Positions 1 through 13,961 of a DNA stretch of 64,000 bases are shown in pieces. The notes below the pieces were generated by a model that was given only the letters and a program-made list of their open reading frames with translations, was not told the origin of the DNA and did not search any database. The position numbers and the translations under genes were made by a program. Source of the stretch: Carya illinoinensis (Eukaryota > Streptophyta > Magnoliopsida > Fagales > Juglandaceae); contig NC_056766.1 in assembly GCF_018687715.1 (NCBI RefSeq), positions 28,837,433-28,901,432 on the forward strand. The letters are read 5' to 3'. Each line of letters opens with the position of its first letter. Positions within the stretch are counted from its first letter, which is position 1.

Positions 1-1061
1 TCCTTGTGTTCATCTCAAGATCATCACAACTCCAACATTAACGCCCTTTCCATATAAGACCTAGCTCGAGTACATGCACCAACATATAGATCATGAGTTT
101 CAAAAATATTTCATTTCTACAATTCATTAATATTGACAGTAATGTAGAACATTGTGATGCTCGCTCGGTTAAAATAACCAAAATCTGGGGGATTCTTCGA
201 CAACCACAGACGATAAAGCTAGCTCTATTATGTTCTTCTCTAAAGAATGATGAGTCTGGCTAGGTATAGAACAATTTTTTTTTCCTTTGTTTTCTCCATT
301 TGTTGAAATCTGTTGTATTCTTTCCATCAAATGGAAAATCTAATTTTCGGTGGTGCGTTTTTTTTTTTTTTTTTTAATATACAAATTCATGTTTAAGTTT
401 CTTATATATATAAATATTGTTTGGATTAATTGCAAATTAGTTTTTGGCTTTTCTATCTTCTGCAAAAGGTTCTTTGAGTTTCCAACTTTTGTATATATCC
501 TACATCATCTGGTGCAACACAAGGATTTCTCAGGAGATCAGCCATCTTATTATAAGTACTATCAGCTTGTCCAAACACCCTTGGCTGAGTAACTGATCTT
601 ATGGAATTCAGTGCATCGATTCGTCTGGTATGATGGTAACCATGCAGTGCCTCCATCTATCCCTTGTTATTTTCCATAATGAGAATTGCTAAATTAATGA
701 GAATTAATGACGAATGTGATAGAGATGTCAATTAGTACGTACTGTCAACCAGCCGGGAATTCACATGCGGCACATTCATGCCATATCTGCTATCCCTTAA
801 AAAATTTGCAATTCACATGCCATATCGATGGCATATTCACATGCGGTATACTCAGGAAGAGGACCATGTATCATTCACGCGTTAGTGTTTTTTGTATTAA
901 CGATAATTGGAAACGAGTGGCCAACTGTCACATGTAAACTTTACTTTTCATAAAAAAAAATATTAGAATGTTTTGTGTTAGTTAAGTATAATATGGTCAA
1001 TTCACATGCCATATCGAGAATTTCATATATGAAGACTGGAATTGAGGCTATAGAGCTAGCT
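1..1061. other. No gene recognised; short AATTCACATGC repeats
   Basis: AT-rich sequence with no coding stretch I can support. A poly-T run lies near 358-375. The 11-mer AATTCACATGC occurs at 758-768, 810-820 and 999-1009, with a near copy at 834-844; two copies continue as CATATCGA. The motif sits just outside the CACTA terminus at 1062 and may be debris of another element. Confidence 0.5.
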
Positions 1062-1083
1062 CACTACAACAAATGGTGGTTTT
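1062..1083 (+). repeat. CACTA terminal inverted repeat, left end
   Basis: The sequence begins CACTACAACAAAT and continues GGTGGTTTT, the classic 5' terminus of plant CACTA/En-Spm elements. It matches 21 of 22 bases of the inverted copy at 22344-22365. The three bases before it (GCT) do not match those after 22365 (AGT), so a target duplication is not confirmed. Confidence 0.7.
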
Positions 1084-3409
1084 CCCTACGAGTGATTTCG
1101 TTGCAATTAGTATCTCTTGATGCAGGAATTGATTTTTGCCTGCCAAATCTTGCCGTAGCTGACTCCTCAAAATTATATGGCAACAGAAAGTGCTTTCAGC
1201 TGTGAGTATACTTATTGTGAAAATTACTACTATTTATGACGGTAAATAATCGTGAGAAACATATATATTTTTCGTAAGAAAAAGTTTTAATTCAAGACAC
1301 CTTTCGTCCACAGAAAAAATATTTTCTAACTATAACTATTAGCTGGAAATAGTTATTTCTAACGTGTACTGTTGGTAGGAAATTCTCTTCCCTTATGTAT
1401 CAGAAAAGCTTTTCTAAGAAACTATTTCTGTGGATAAAAATTTTTTCCCGCATGCAAATTACAGCAATTAATTATTTGCTATATATATATATATATATTC
1501 TGACAGATATACTTTATTGCGAGAAACAAGATTATTAGAAAAAGTTATTGATTACATTCATTATAGTGGAAATTATTTTTTGCCATTTACATAGATGGTT
1601 ACTATAAGTACTTTTTCCTACATGCTAAAGAAGCCAGAAAAAAGTTTTTCTTGCACTCATTATGTGGAATTTCTTTTTTCCTACCATGTACATACATTAT
1701 TAGTAAAACTATTTTCTTACATGGTAAAGAAGACAGAACAAAGTATTTTGAGACACCTAATGTTGCCAAAATAGTTATCAGGCATGTACAAATAGTCTTG
1801 GGAAAAAAGGTTTTGCTACAAATTATTTGATCAGTAATATTTATTTTATTCTTCCATTATGTGTCATTTTCTTCTAGTTTATTGCAGTTATTTATTAGTG
1901 GGTAAAATGCTTGGTTGAGCATGAACCAATTTGACTCTCTAATCAAATTGATGTCTTCATGGTCTGCTATAAACCAATTTCCAAGTATTACTTTGGTCAA
2001 ATGCACAAATAATCATGATCATTATTTATCTTTTCATGACCTGTATATATGCCAAATATAAAGTTGTGTAACAGCTTTTATATAGAACTTATCAAACATA
2101 TACAGCCTGTAATCACCTCATATTCCTAAAGTCTAGTCCAAGTCTACTTCAACCAACATATGATATTAATGGTGTCATTATAGTCACCAACATGTATATA
2201 CTGATATACATACATAAAGTTCATCTTCCAAGTTATAGAGCATTTACATGGACAACAAGAGTTCCCAGATAGTTGATTAAAACAACTTGTAAGCAAATAC
2301 ATCTAATTTAGTAATTCTAGAACACCTTTATGGATGGAGCATTCTTGCAATAAAAGCTACATGCATGCATGGAGAGTTGGTTCAATACTATAGCTGTAAC
2401 TTAGATATCTGTCTTCACTAATTATAACTTTTGATGAAAACTATTCTATTTAATTGAGCTGCAAAATTGGAAACACCAATGTCAAATATTAGTGTATGGC
2501 CAATCTCTACCAACCTAACCAAGAAATTCCAAACTGTACAAATAATCATCTACTGCTATTGGCCTTGTATTTAACTCCAAATATAATAAATAACATGATA
2601 TGTGTCTAAAATCATCCATAGAATTTTGCCTTTTTTTATATGTATATTACACCTACATAGGGAAATACCTGTAGGTTTGGCTGAGATTTCCAAAAGTTCA
2701 ATTAGTACTACAGTTGGCCCTAATTCTAGTTTCTTCAAGAAAATAACAATTGAGCATCAATTACAGTAGAACATTTATAAACTACTACACCCATCTCAAA
2801 TAACAAAACATTTACGACAGAACAACAGAACATTTGTCTAAGGACTGCACCTTGAATAAACTTGATATCTTTACGTTACTCATTTTTGACCCATATCTTC
2901 CATAGGCAATACATAAGAAATTTATTGAAATTAACTAACAACAATTTGCTCCCTATGATATACTATCATAATTTTTTGCAATGAACTACATAGACACAAA
3001 TACAATATTCTTGTTTTCAAACAACAGCTATATCCAGGCCTTATAAGTCAATGCTTTCCTATATTATGTCCTAATATCACTTAACACACACATGGGAAAT
3101 ATACCATAAGATGAGAGGGCGGAAAAATACCAAGTATACCTATACATAAAGCAACTTCTCTTTGTCCTACCTGCATCTTAAGTTATCAAAAGTTATGCCT
3201 CAACCTATAACCTATACAACTATATATACACCATCCTAGCCTTAACTAGTTTTCTTTGACAAACCAAGTCCCCACATCACCAGATTAACCAATATGTTCA
3301 ACAAAAGGATATATGCAACTTGCTGGAAGGATTTTACTTTTTACTTATCAAAAAGGTTTTTTAAAAGTTAAAAAAACTCGTACCCCCATATATAGAGATG
3401 CCTATGCAT
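1084..3409. other. CACTA subterminal and non-coding interior
   Basis: AT-rich, with no reading frame resembling a known protein. The first 800 bases repeat short motifs such as GTGAAAATTA, CGTGAGAAA and TTTTTCGTAAG, also found inside the opposite terminus (22.1-22.6 kb). That fits subterminal transposase-binding repeats. A (TA)n tract is near 1480-1498. Confidence 0.4.
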
Positions 3410-5130
3410 CTCCCAGATCAGTCTCACTACGAGACTGACTTTGGGACTTTACTTTTGTTGTACGGGAAAATAACTGCTTCTCAACATCTAAAAAGTGGAC
3501 CCTCATAGCATCCACATCTCTCTTGAAAGCATCAAGTTCGCTCCTTAGGGACCCTGCATCATTCTTATTCTTCTCATTCTCCGGCTAATATGTTGAAACT
3601 CCCTATTCTTCAACAATGATGGAGATGGTTCGAGTATAACTAAATGGCCTAAACCTCTTGCATAGCTGGATCGATGTCCTAACACCTCTTTGAACACTAC
3701 ATTTGTTGCATCATCCATGTTTACTTCTGATTCCATCTCATCCAACCTTTCAACCATCATATTCTACATTATATCAACTAATTCAGTATTAGCCATCCAC
3801 CAATCTGTTTTACGAAATTTAAAAATGCATAAAATCAAATATTTACTCACATAGTTATGCTCAGCAATTTTCTTAATGAATCTATTCTTTTTTGTAGACC
3901 AATGCACTTCCTTATAAAAAGCAACCAAATTTGGAGCTATCTCCCACTTTGGAGTGTTAAGAAAGCATATTTCCAAAATTTAATTTTCCATTAGTAAGAA
4001 ATAATACAACAAAAAAATAAACTATTAAACTTTGTAATCTTTACCCTCTCCTCCATGAGCCTAAGAAAAGACTTCCTGCCACCCATCTGATCCATCCTTC
4101 AATTCCCCCTATCATTTGTGTTATTCTTTGATGGACTTTAAAATTCAAAGCAAAAGTGTGTGATTAGTTCTTTTTTAGCAAAGGAAAAAAAACAAAAACA
4201 GCAACTCATATGTATAGGTAGAAAATTACATTTAAAAATTAGACCCCAAAAAATAATAATGATTTTTTTTACCTTGAATTCTTCACTACCCCATCTCTTA
4301 CGTAAATTTTCCAGACACTTTTCTCTACCATAGTTGTCCCATCGAAAATAGCCTTGTCATGCGTTTCATACTCTTTGTACTTGCGGTGTAGTAGGTAGTG
4401 AAAATCATTATACTTTTGAGCAAGTACCATTGTCACAGTTTCTTAGTGGTTGCTTTTAGTCCAATCCAATACAAAATCAGCCTAATTGCAAAAGGTTATT
4501 GTATATTAAGTATGCAATTGAATGTGCACTTAACTATAAAATTTCAATTAGGAATAAATAGTACCCGGACACGATCTATTAACTCATCCTTCTCTTTCGT
4601 ATCTACACGAGTGGAGCTTGCATGGCTCATGTTTGCATATAGTCTGACAATATATCTCATCCATGCTGTAAAGACTGAGGCATTTGTGTAGGATACTTCT
4701 CGTTGGCCATCCTTAATATCCAAAAAAATTTTCCATATTTACGAATGCGATCAAATTCCGTGCACCTTGCTAATCCTCGACTTCGTTTCTTTGTAACGAC
4801 ATCGATAGAACAAGACCACAATACCAATAAGTGGATTATAAAGTAATTCAAACTAACCTATCCCCAACAATATCAACTTTTTTACAACCTTAAACATATG
4901 GTCACCAGAGATATTTACATGCAACATCCATACTCATGCTAGCCTCATTGATGGATGTTATCGACTCCTCTAGTTTAACACTCAGTGCTTGAGTAGACTC
5001 ATATGGAAATGATGGAAGCTCGTCCCTTAGTGTGCCTACTTAAGGCTATTTTTCTAATTGACCTCTACCAGAAATTGATGCTACATGCCCAGATTGCCTA
5101 CCACGACCTTTCTTTCTTCCTCTCATTGCA
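3410..5130 (-). pseudogene. CACTA accessory protein remnant (Ptta/En-Spm, Transposase_24-like)
   Basis: Reading leftward, broken frames give a basic N-terminal stretch, then LARCTEFDRIRKYGKFF (about 4760), then a region with WEIAPNLVAFYKEVHWST, then FKEVLGHRSSYARGLGH with EPSPS (3620-3700), ending in a charged coiled-coil segment near 3420-3580. The GHRS...RGLGH...EPSPS signature is typical of plant Ptta/En-Spm accessory proteins. In such elements this protein is thought to bind subterminal repeats and help the TNP2 transposase. Stops and frame changes separate the pieces, and some gaps may be introns, so I call it a pseudogene. No intact start codon was identified. Confidence 0.65.
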
Positions 5131-7225
5131 TGCACAATCTTTATCAACAAATGAAGTCTGATTTGTTGATAGACAGAAAAAGAGTATACGATTATGTATG
5201 TACAAAGCTAAACAATAACTACGTAACAATGTAAAAATAATACTACATCACTAATGTAGCATAATTAAGTGATACTATTATTGACTGTGGAATACTATAC
5301 ATCATTAGAAAGCAATATCAAATTTGTCGAGAATACTAACAAATTAAAGCAGAATCTATTTACAGTTTTACTGAAAGTGTAGCCACCTCATACATATAAA
5401 GTATTACATACCAAATAAGTGTAGTCACATATAATCAGCGACACTAATGTCCATATTGAAGAAACAAAACATCACGCCTTTGCCCCCTAATGTATCACCC
5501 ATAATGTAGAGAGCACATCGAGTAATGTACGTATGAACCATAACATGTGCAATTTCAAATCTACAATATTTCTTTCAACATGTATAGAACCCATTTATAG
5601 TTAGAAAAACTTTTCAATAGAGATAGGGCCATGATATAGTGACTTTGTGAAAAGGCAATGCTACCCAGAAGCCTTGGTTGTGAAATAAACCACACAAAAA
5701 TTCTAATTTCGATTTTAAAGTGAAAAAATAAATAACTCCAATATTATTTCAGCGTTCTCTCGTACAGAACACCTCTTCTCTCATACAAAACACCCCCCTC
5801 CTCTAAAAAAAAAATTGTTTCTTCTCTTCTTCTCCCAGTGTAGCCAACCTCCTCATTCAGCATCCCTCACTCAACATTCCTCCATTGATAAGCATCAAAT
5901 AAACTCATACATGTAGTTCAATGTGTGACAAATTGTACATTCAAATAAACTCAACTAGAAAGCCAGAAGCAAATACTAGGTCTTGCGTTCCAAATCACAT
6001 CCAAAAACCACCTTTAAACTATAGCAGTTCTTCATAATGCCGAAAGAAAATAGAAACCATAGCAAATGTGCAAATAGATTTAGTACCAGAACATACCATG
6101 TTCTAGTCATAGGAACTGTAAATGAAATCGAAGAACTAAACGGAGAGGGTGAGATCCTAAACATGCTGCGATCATTATATAGAGAAACATATTTCTATAT
6201 ATACTTCCTGGGATATATTTAAAGATGCTGCATCATGTAAAAAATTGTATACAGGTTTATCCCTTCAAATGGATTTTCATCTAACAATGGAGATGAAAAA
6301 TTACAAACAAATGAGGGAAAGTAACGAAGTACTCACAATAGAAGCTTTTTCCTTGTATAATTCCCTTCCCTCAACAAGTACTTAACCGTCAAACGAAGTG
6401 GGTACTGCACCAAGTTGCTGTTTCATCTCCAGGCAGATGATGGCAAACCTTATCTCTACTTCTCTATGCACGAATAAAAAGGAAATGTTCTAACCAAAGA
6501 CTACAAGAAAGCGGGTCTAACCATCAGAAAAGGTATGGTAGAGTTGGACAAGTACTACAGCTATCTAGACATATTTTTGATCTCTGAGCCAACTTTGAGT
6601 TTCCCATGCCATCACTAAATTTTTACTGCCTAAAGCATAGCAACTTGCATTTGCTTTCTTATTGTAAACACTGATCATTATGTCCTAATTAATAACACGA
6701 TAGTACTGCTACCTTACATTTTGTGAATTTATCTTAAATAATCATCCTTACAATGTGTATAATTTTCCACTACCAAATATTAAAATTTTCTGAAATTGTT
6801 TTAAAAACTATAATATTATAATTTATTGTTTTGATCATACGTATAAAGTCACATTAAAAGAACAATATATATATATAGCTATTTTCCAAGAACATAATTA
6901 ATGTATGCTGTAAAGTGTCTAATCAATTTTGCAGATATCTTACGACTCTGCAATTCTTTCCCCCTTATAACAATTTTTTGGCACCCACCTATAGTCTATA
7001 CATATATACAAATATGTATGTATAGATGAGATTATTTTCAATGATTTCATGAGATGACTTGACTTTTGGATAGTGATAATACTTGAGAAGTATTGTAAAT
7101 AGTAGTACGTAGAGATTGGAGTGGGTTTGTGGGTCCCATTGAGAGTGTTTTGAGTTGTTTGTATGTATAAAGTATATTAAGTTGACTTTTGAATATGAAG
7201 GTGAAAAAGGTGTGGGTCCCATCAA
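5131..7225. other. No gene recognised
   Basis: AT-rich. ORFs of about 60-78 codons occur by chance on both strands, with no domain I recognise. Two copies of GTGGGTCCCAT lie near 7130 and 7212. It probably belongs to the interior of the surrounding CACTA region. Confidence 0.4.
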
Positions 7226-8740
7226 TGATAGAATTTATTAATAATTGAAATTTTCAACGTACCCCTGTAAAACTACGAAATTGTCTACCAATTTCCTTAA
7301 ATAAATAAGTTAGATCTCAATTATCAAGATTATGAAACGAATCAAATACTTTAAAATAAATAATCAAACTTGCAAGACACAATAATTGGTTACGAAGGAA
7401 CACCCTTTAAAGAACTCTTTAAAGGTAAAACCCTACGAAGCAGCCAAACCCAGGAAAGTCAATCTTATTATTTGAAAAACAATTACAAGCAATAATCAAT
7501 TACAAAATTTTTGCAATTCGACTCTCTTACTTTCCTAGACAAACGACTCATTTGTCTTCTACTGCAGTAGCAGCCAGAACCTCTGGTGATCTTCAAATAT
7601 TGACTTCCCTTCTGGAACTCTAGATGCTGAAATCTAATGGATGTTGCTTTACCCTCAAAGCATGATCACACTCAAGAAGATATGAAAAATTCCATGAAAA
7701 TTCTCAAGTGAATTTTCTCTCATAAACACTCAAAATATCCTCTCTAAAACTCGTGGCTCAAAGTTCTTGAGAAGATACAAAACTGAATCCCTTTAAATAG
7801 AAAGTCTGGAAAGAGTTATAGTCACAGTAGAACTGTGCTGATGGTTAGCAATAGACGCGAAAATGCGTCCTGACGGACTGCTAACATTTCGTGATAACTT
7901 TTTCTATTATAGACTAAACTCTGTTCAGTTTTCTTCTGAATAAGTGCAAAACTATCAGAACTCGATTTTGACTTCAAAGACTTATCTAAACAACTCTTAA
8001 AACTTCTAGATAGACTCAGCATTGTTTGGATACAAATCAATAATTATTTTTACATTCATCCAAGAATAATAAATAATATGATAAGATAAGCCTTATCATT
8101 TACTCATCTAATCCTAACCAATTTTTGCTTTTACAATAATGATGGTGAAATGATGATTTTATTTATAGATTGTTTAAAATACATAGAATAATTATAACAA
8201 ATGCTAACATCTTTTAAAAATAATTTTGCATATAATTTTTTAAAAAACATTTTATTTAAATCGAAATTAAGCTAAAAATCAATTTTTGGCTATATATTTT
8301 TTTAAAACAAGTAGATACGTTCTATAGAATATTTTCGGCACTCCGAGACTTATTTAATTAAATCCAATCGAAATTCTAATAAGAATTAGAAAAAAAAAGG
8401 TTGCTTTGTAATGCTGTTATTTGAGAAGTATTGAAATTATTTAATTCCAATCTTGTAAAAAAATCAAATGTTTTTCATTTTTTAACAAGAAATCGTCATG
8501 TTCCCCTAGTTCTAATTTTGGCTCTTGCTAGTATGCTCATACAAGCAATAAAAATCAATTTCCTTTTTCTGCATCTATTTCTACCCAAATTCAACATCAG
8601 TTCAATTTCTTAGTTCTCATGTGTCGTGAATAAAATATATTAAAATGTAATGACAAAAAGCTAATAACGTTTTCCAAAACAAGGGGCTTTTGCCAAATAG
8701 AGTCATACAATACCATAGAATTTAATGCAATAATTAATTC
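7226..8740. other. No gene; possible minus-strand LTR-like segment at 7.25-8.05 kb
   Basis: On the minus strand, 7.8 to 7.7 kb reads CTATTTAAAGG (TATA-like) and then a CT/GA-rich leader. The block at 7330-7600 resembles the processed-tail side of a plant LTR, but I could not find TG...CA ends with matching target duplications. 8060-8740 is very AT-rich and featureless. Confidence 0.25.
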
Positions 8741-10330
8741 TCACTCCTATTTGCCCATATGCTAAGTTCAATTGAATCCCTTGTTGCTGCCATGGCCTAT
8801 TCAGATGAAGATGACATATTAGGAACATGTAACATTCACTCTGAATCATCTTCAACTGTCTACCTCAGATAGTGATCCTGATTGGTAAACTTATGCAAAT
8901 ATGTATCATTTGGTATAGTGTTTCGAATAATATTATGCATGACACAACATGCAATGATAATATATCGTTACCTAGTTAGTTTGTACCCATTCATGTACCA
9001 GAATATCTTAAATCGTTTCTTTAAAACACCAAATGTCCACTCAATAACATTTCGTATGAAAGAATACCGATAATTGAAATAGTCTTGATATCCTTGTAAT
9101 GAATAATTGTGATGACGTTTTGACCTGTGATATCGTACGCTCAGATATGACGGCATAAATCCCTTAATACATAGAAAGGCAGAATCTACTAAATAATATC
9201 CACCTGAAAAATATAAACATTCCATTACTAATATTTTCTTAAAAAAATTACGTAATATCGCTTATCTAGAAATTAATAAATATATAATGGAATACCCTTA
9301 GGAGGCCATGGGAATTGGGTGTCTATATGACTCATCGCATCCATAAATACTCGAGCATCATGGGCAGTGCCCTCCCACCCAGAGTATATGAACGTAAACA
9401 TCATATTGAAATCACACGTGAGGATATTGTGACTAAGTCGATGATGCCGAGTTATATACGCGTTAGTTACATGCGTGGGCACCACTGCATTGATAAAAGT
9501 CCAATCAATTGCACCATAACATCTCTGCATACATATCCCCTAATTTTGAGTTATGCATGTATAGTAAATGGGACCGAGCACACTGTGATTATGCCAACCA
9601 ATAAATATTGAATTTTTCTTATGGAAGATGAAGAATTTGCTACCTTGAACCATGGATAATGTCATGGATTGTAGAGAATATAAGGCAACACCCCATCACC
9701 TTGTGTTAGTGTTGTCACTTTAGAAGTAAGGCGACATAGTGCCTTCATCACTTTGAGCACATGTCAATAAATGGTTTCAACCGAATGTTGACACCGGTCA
9801 GCTGCGATCCATTGAGCTGAGCCATGGGCGACCGTGTATGCAAACATTGCAATAACTTCTTCCACAGAAAGCTTCCTTGTTGATTCGAGAATGGCATCCA
9901 CATGTAATGAATTGCATAACGCTTGGAATGCATATACTTCCATCTAAAACATGTTTAAAAATTTGTTTTGGTGTCCATTGAGAATTGTGTTGATATAATC
10001 TCGTCCACATATCCCAATATTATGCTGGGGAATTCGCCCGTGGGCTAGCTCGACAACTTGTTGCACTACAATAGCCATAAGTAGGGTTATGTTATTAAAC
10101 CGGTTGGGATCATTCCTCTACCACTCTTGCCATTCCTCCCATATTGGATAGTGGGAGCTACTGGATCCTCCCTCGTTGGCATTGTTTGCCTCCACTTGGG
10201 GATCATCATCTGACGCGTTGTTTGGATCCATGTGATACTCATAATCTAAACTACTTCCTCTGTCCATTTTGCAATCTTGTAAACAATTAGCCCAAGTACA
10301 TCTAACCATTTGCATACAATTCAAAAAGTG
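8741..10330 (-). pseudogene. PIF/Harbinger DDE transposase remnant
   Basis: Minus-strand fragments in order: an acidic Ser/Asn-rich N-terminus (10118-10324), a helical region (9750-10010), then the catalytic domain. GAIDWTFI (near 9500) corresponds to the first Asp motif, usually GxIDGTHI. GWEGTAHDARVF (near 9360-9400) holds the second Asp. EWTFGVLKKRFKIF (near 9010) holds the last Glu. This is the DDE_4/PIF-Harbinger pattern of proteins that cut DNA and insert it at TTA/TAA sites. Stops and frameshifts lie between motifs, and the Gly to Trp change in the first motif suggests inactivity. A Myb-like partner fragment lies upstream at 11.1-12.2 kb on the same strand. Confidence 0.75.
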
Positions 10331-11099
10331 TGAATTCCTATGTTATTAACAATGAATATTAGAAAAAATAAATCAATTATCTCCTATATGACTTATCTAA
10401 AAAGTTCATCTAATACTAATATTAGGAATTAAAAGAGACAGTTGTCAAATTATGCAAGTACTTTCCTAAATTGTTCGTAGTGCAGATAATAATACATTAG
10501 CAATTTTCCATTGATATATGGTACACACCATTATTAACATAGGTAAAAGATATCAAATCCATTTATATAGTTTTCCATATGCATGTTTCAATTCTTAAGG
10601 AGTAGTTATCTCATTCAATCATGAGTATATGATATTGGCAAAAGCTATTTCCCTTTTCCCAAGGTAGGTATGGAAGAAATATAACAATAATGAATAATGA
10701 GTGTAAGAGGAATATGCAGACAATAAATACTTATGTTGGGTCTTTTTTTTCCTAAAACTCAGCATGAACCAAAGTTTTGGTTCTCTACTCATTAGACATT
10801 GAATAATTGAGTATAAAATGTCCATAAATGAGAAGAACACCAACTGAATAACCAAATTTTTCAACAAAAATTTTGGAATATCACTCCACAACTAAAATTC
10901 TCATACAATCGAAGACTGTTTCTTCTCAACATATAATTCCTAAACATTAAACAATCATGTCAAATTTAAACAGTCTAAAATATAACTCAATGGCAAACAA
11001 ACAATAGCCCTAGCAACAACCAGACACAACAACTCAACAATAATCTAACAACAGTTTACAGTAAAAACAATCAAACACAGTAAAATAAAAAGGCAGTCT
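10331..11099. other. No gene recognised (between two Harbinger ORF remnants)
   Basis: AT-rich spacer between the Harbinger transposase remnant and the Myb/SANT-like remnant. No supportable ORF; a poly-T run is near 10741-10750. Confidence 0.45.
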
Positions 11100-12165
11100 T
11101 CATCAGCCAATCCTCAAACGCATGTCAAGACAACCCCCGGATCCAAGCCAGTCTGCGATCCAAGGCTAAGCACAAGAACATGCATATTTTCATTAATAAA
11201 ATGCGTTGATGCCTTGTTATATACTTCTTCAGGCAGCAACGAGGTCAACTCATCCAACAACTTTATACATTGCTTCATTTTGCTAAATGACGCATTCGAT
11301 AAACTTGAGCCTTCGCCTTTGCTATGCTTTCTACTAGATTCACCAAACATCCTCTCCTTCAACTCAGACCTAGCAGCGGCACTGACAGCCATCACTTCAA
11401 GAGCTATGCTCAATTATGGGGGAATGATACCCCAAACAGGCTCCCTTGCTCTATGACGAGTGACCCCTAGGCCGTCTATATCAGTGTGTGCATCCATAGC
11501 AGTTCCCCCATACATGTGCCCTTGCCTACTCCACAAGGCGGTCCTCCTCTTCTGACCTAAGGGGTTCTTGCATGGACGCATAATGAAAGACCCATGTGGC
11601 AATAGTCTATCCAAAAATGATGCATAGGAGATCATAGTCTGGACAGCCATGAGTCTTGAATTTCCTGCACTGGCCACACACCTAACCGTAGGATATAGTT
11701 ATGTTAATATAATATACATGCTCAACATTATAGAAATCAAAGAAATGTCCTATGTAATAAATGATGTTGAGTAAGTTAAGTTCAGTCAATTGATTACAGA
11801 TATTGCCCTAGCCCAATGTTCCTCCATGGCAACTACAATCTTCATCTGCTAAGTCCAACCCATTCCAGTTCGGCTCAGCAAATCAGTAAACAATCGTAGC
11901 CTTAGTCTCAGTTGAGTGATTTTCCCCCAAATTTGGTTAGGATCAACCGGCTTTCTCCCAACTTGAGTCATCTTTCCTGCAAGTCTAACAAAGTCTCGGT
12001 TGGTGATTTTCGACCCAACCAATTTCCCCTCAAGGGTCTCTTGGTAGAGAATCTCTACCGACCACTCCTCCATATTAGTGGTCCACAGTTCACCAAGGTT
12101 CCTCCCCTCAGGATTTTTCATCAAGTGCTGCTCAATACAAAAATATTTTATAGATAAATCCAAGA
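11100..12165 (-). pseudogene. Myb/SANT-like protein remnant (Harbinger ORF1 type)
   Basis: The 11849-12163 frame reads NMEEWSVEILYQETLEGKL, then a helix ending IWGKITQLRLRLRLFTDLL and TGMGWT. This is the layout of the Myb/SANT-like DNA-binding domain of plant Harbinger-associated proteins. Separate frames at 11414-11677 and 11114-11413 supply the central linker and the C-terminal motif CIKLLDELTSLLPEEVYNKA, usually the last helix of this family. In Harbinger elements this protein recruits the transposase to DNA. The domain order is intact but split across frames, and introns are possible. I judge it broken and part of the same old insertion as 8741-10330. Confidence 0.6.
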
Positions 12166-13961
12166 GACCTTAGCTACTAATGGTTAGCAGTTTAGTACTT
12201 TAAGGTGTCTCGGTTAGACACTCCTTGTATAATTAAAAGTCTCATATTAATGCAAACTAGGATATCAGAAACATGATAAAACAAACAGGATTTCCAATCC
12301 ATATGAAATTATGACAATGTAATGAATATGGCCAAACAATAATTGAAAATGGTCCATACAAAAGAAATAATACTTTCCGCAATGCACGAGTGGAAGATCT
12401 GAGGTTGTATGGCTATAATATAGATAAAAGGCAAAACATATTAACAAGTAATAATTGTATTTGGTCAACAAACAGAATGTGTACAACAAAAACATCTGGT
12501 ACTTGGAAGTGAAAAAGATACATTTTGAATAAGGAAAAAAATTGGTTTGTGTTTGGTTAGCACACAAGAAAAAGATACAATTTACAATTATAACACCAAT
12601 TACAACCATGAATATAAACTTTATTAATTTAATTTTGTAGTCAAAGTTATTTTCATGGGAGAAAATCAATTCAACCATGAAAAAGATGTCATCGAAGTTA
12701 TCTTCCATCAACATTTTCGCTCTGAGATAGCTTCCAATTAATCTAGTTCTTGGGAATTTCTAGTAATATTTTCAGCTTCCCATTGTTGAGATTAGGGTTT
12801 TATAATGTATGCAATTTTTTGTTGTGGTTTTTCATGGGTTTTTTATTGTATGCAATTAAGATTAGAGTAATATTTTAAGCATGACATTCTTCAATTTTAT
12901 GTGATGTATTCAAATCCTCACTATGCAATTAAAAAGAATGATGTTAGATTCTATAACATAAAAATAATTTTCACCATGCTATGTCAAAATGCCCAAATCA
13001 AATGACATCCTTTCAGATAACAGATTAGCATTCTTGTGTTTTTTTTTTAATCTTCATTTGAAGTTTAAATATCAAGTTTCAGCATCACCACCAAAGTTCA
13101 TGCGAGCATATGCATGTCTAAACAAAGGAACTAATTTTGTTCATATATTCTTATCTTCTATTATGATTGATTTTAACATCTCTCTTATGTTTTTTATTTT
13201 TTTTTCAAAAGTGAAGATCACATGTCCAAGAGTGACCTCCTCCCGATTTTATTAAGAAACCCTCACTTGTGACGGAGGAATATTGTGAAAAACAATCAAC
13301 CACACCTGAAACATATCAACCTTAGATGCCAAACCTTAGAGACTAGTTGTAGTGTTTAAGCACAAAAAGCAATTCAAATTCTTAACAGAAAATAATAAGG
13401 TATAATTATACATTTGGAATGGCTAGCTATCATCAACTAACTTTAGTGTTTCAATGTGGAACAAATGGCCTAACAAATATGAATGACAACAATCTCAACG
13501 ATGGTTATATTCCCAACTTCCATGAATAGGGATCTCGGGTTCATTGGTTGAAAACATGCTCCTTTAGGCAGCACTTGCAGTCACCTACCAGAAAAGGCAA
13601 ATCAAAGTCTAACCTTGGATTAAACTTGGTCATGCACAGCCACCATTTAATGCCCAAGTATCAGAGATGAGTTTACAGACCTAATAAGCTGATAGATAAA
13701 AAATGGGATTTGCAGAGTTATTCCCAGTTATTTGCCATACACTTACTACTTCTAGCAAGCACAGCCACTATTAATCAAATTTACATAGATGTAAATCATA
13801 GGGAAGTACAAAGGACAAGAATTTCCAAACCTTTATGCCGTCCAACTCTGTTCTTCCCTTAAGATGCACTCCATTTCGCATGAGCCCAATATTACATGCT
13901 TCTTCATTCTGTTTCTGAAAAGTGTACAAAAATGTCAGCAATGGTAAAATTTAAAAAAGAC
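12166..13961. other. No gene recognised
   Basis: A hydrophobic 149-codon minus-strand ORF (12265-12714) is rich in Phe, Tyr and Ile, as expected by chance in AT-rich DNA, and has no recognisable domain. The rest lacks coding signal. It lies between the Harbinger remnant and the TNP2 remnant. Confidence 0.45.

Noticed and set aside
12265..12714. 149-codon minus-strand ORF rich in Phe, Tyr and Ile
   Set aside because: Low-complexity hydrophobic translation of AT-rich DNA, no recognised domain, lies in non-coding transposon interior.
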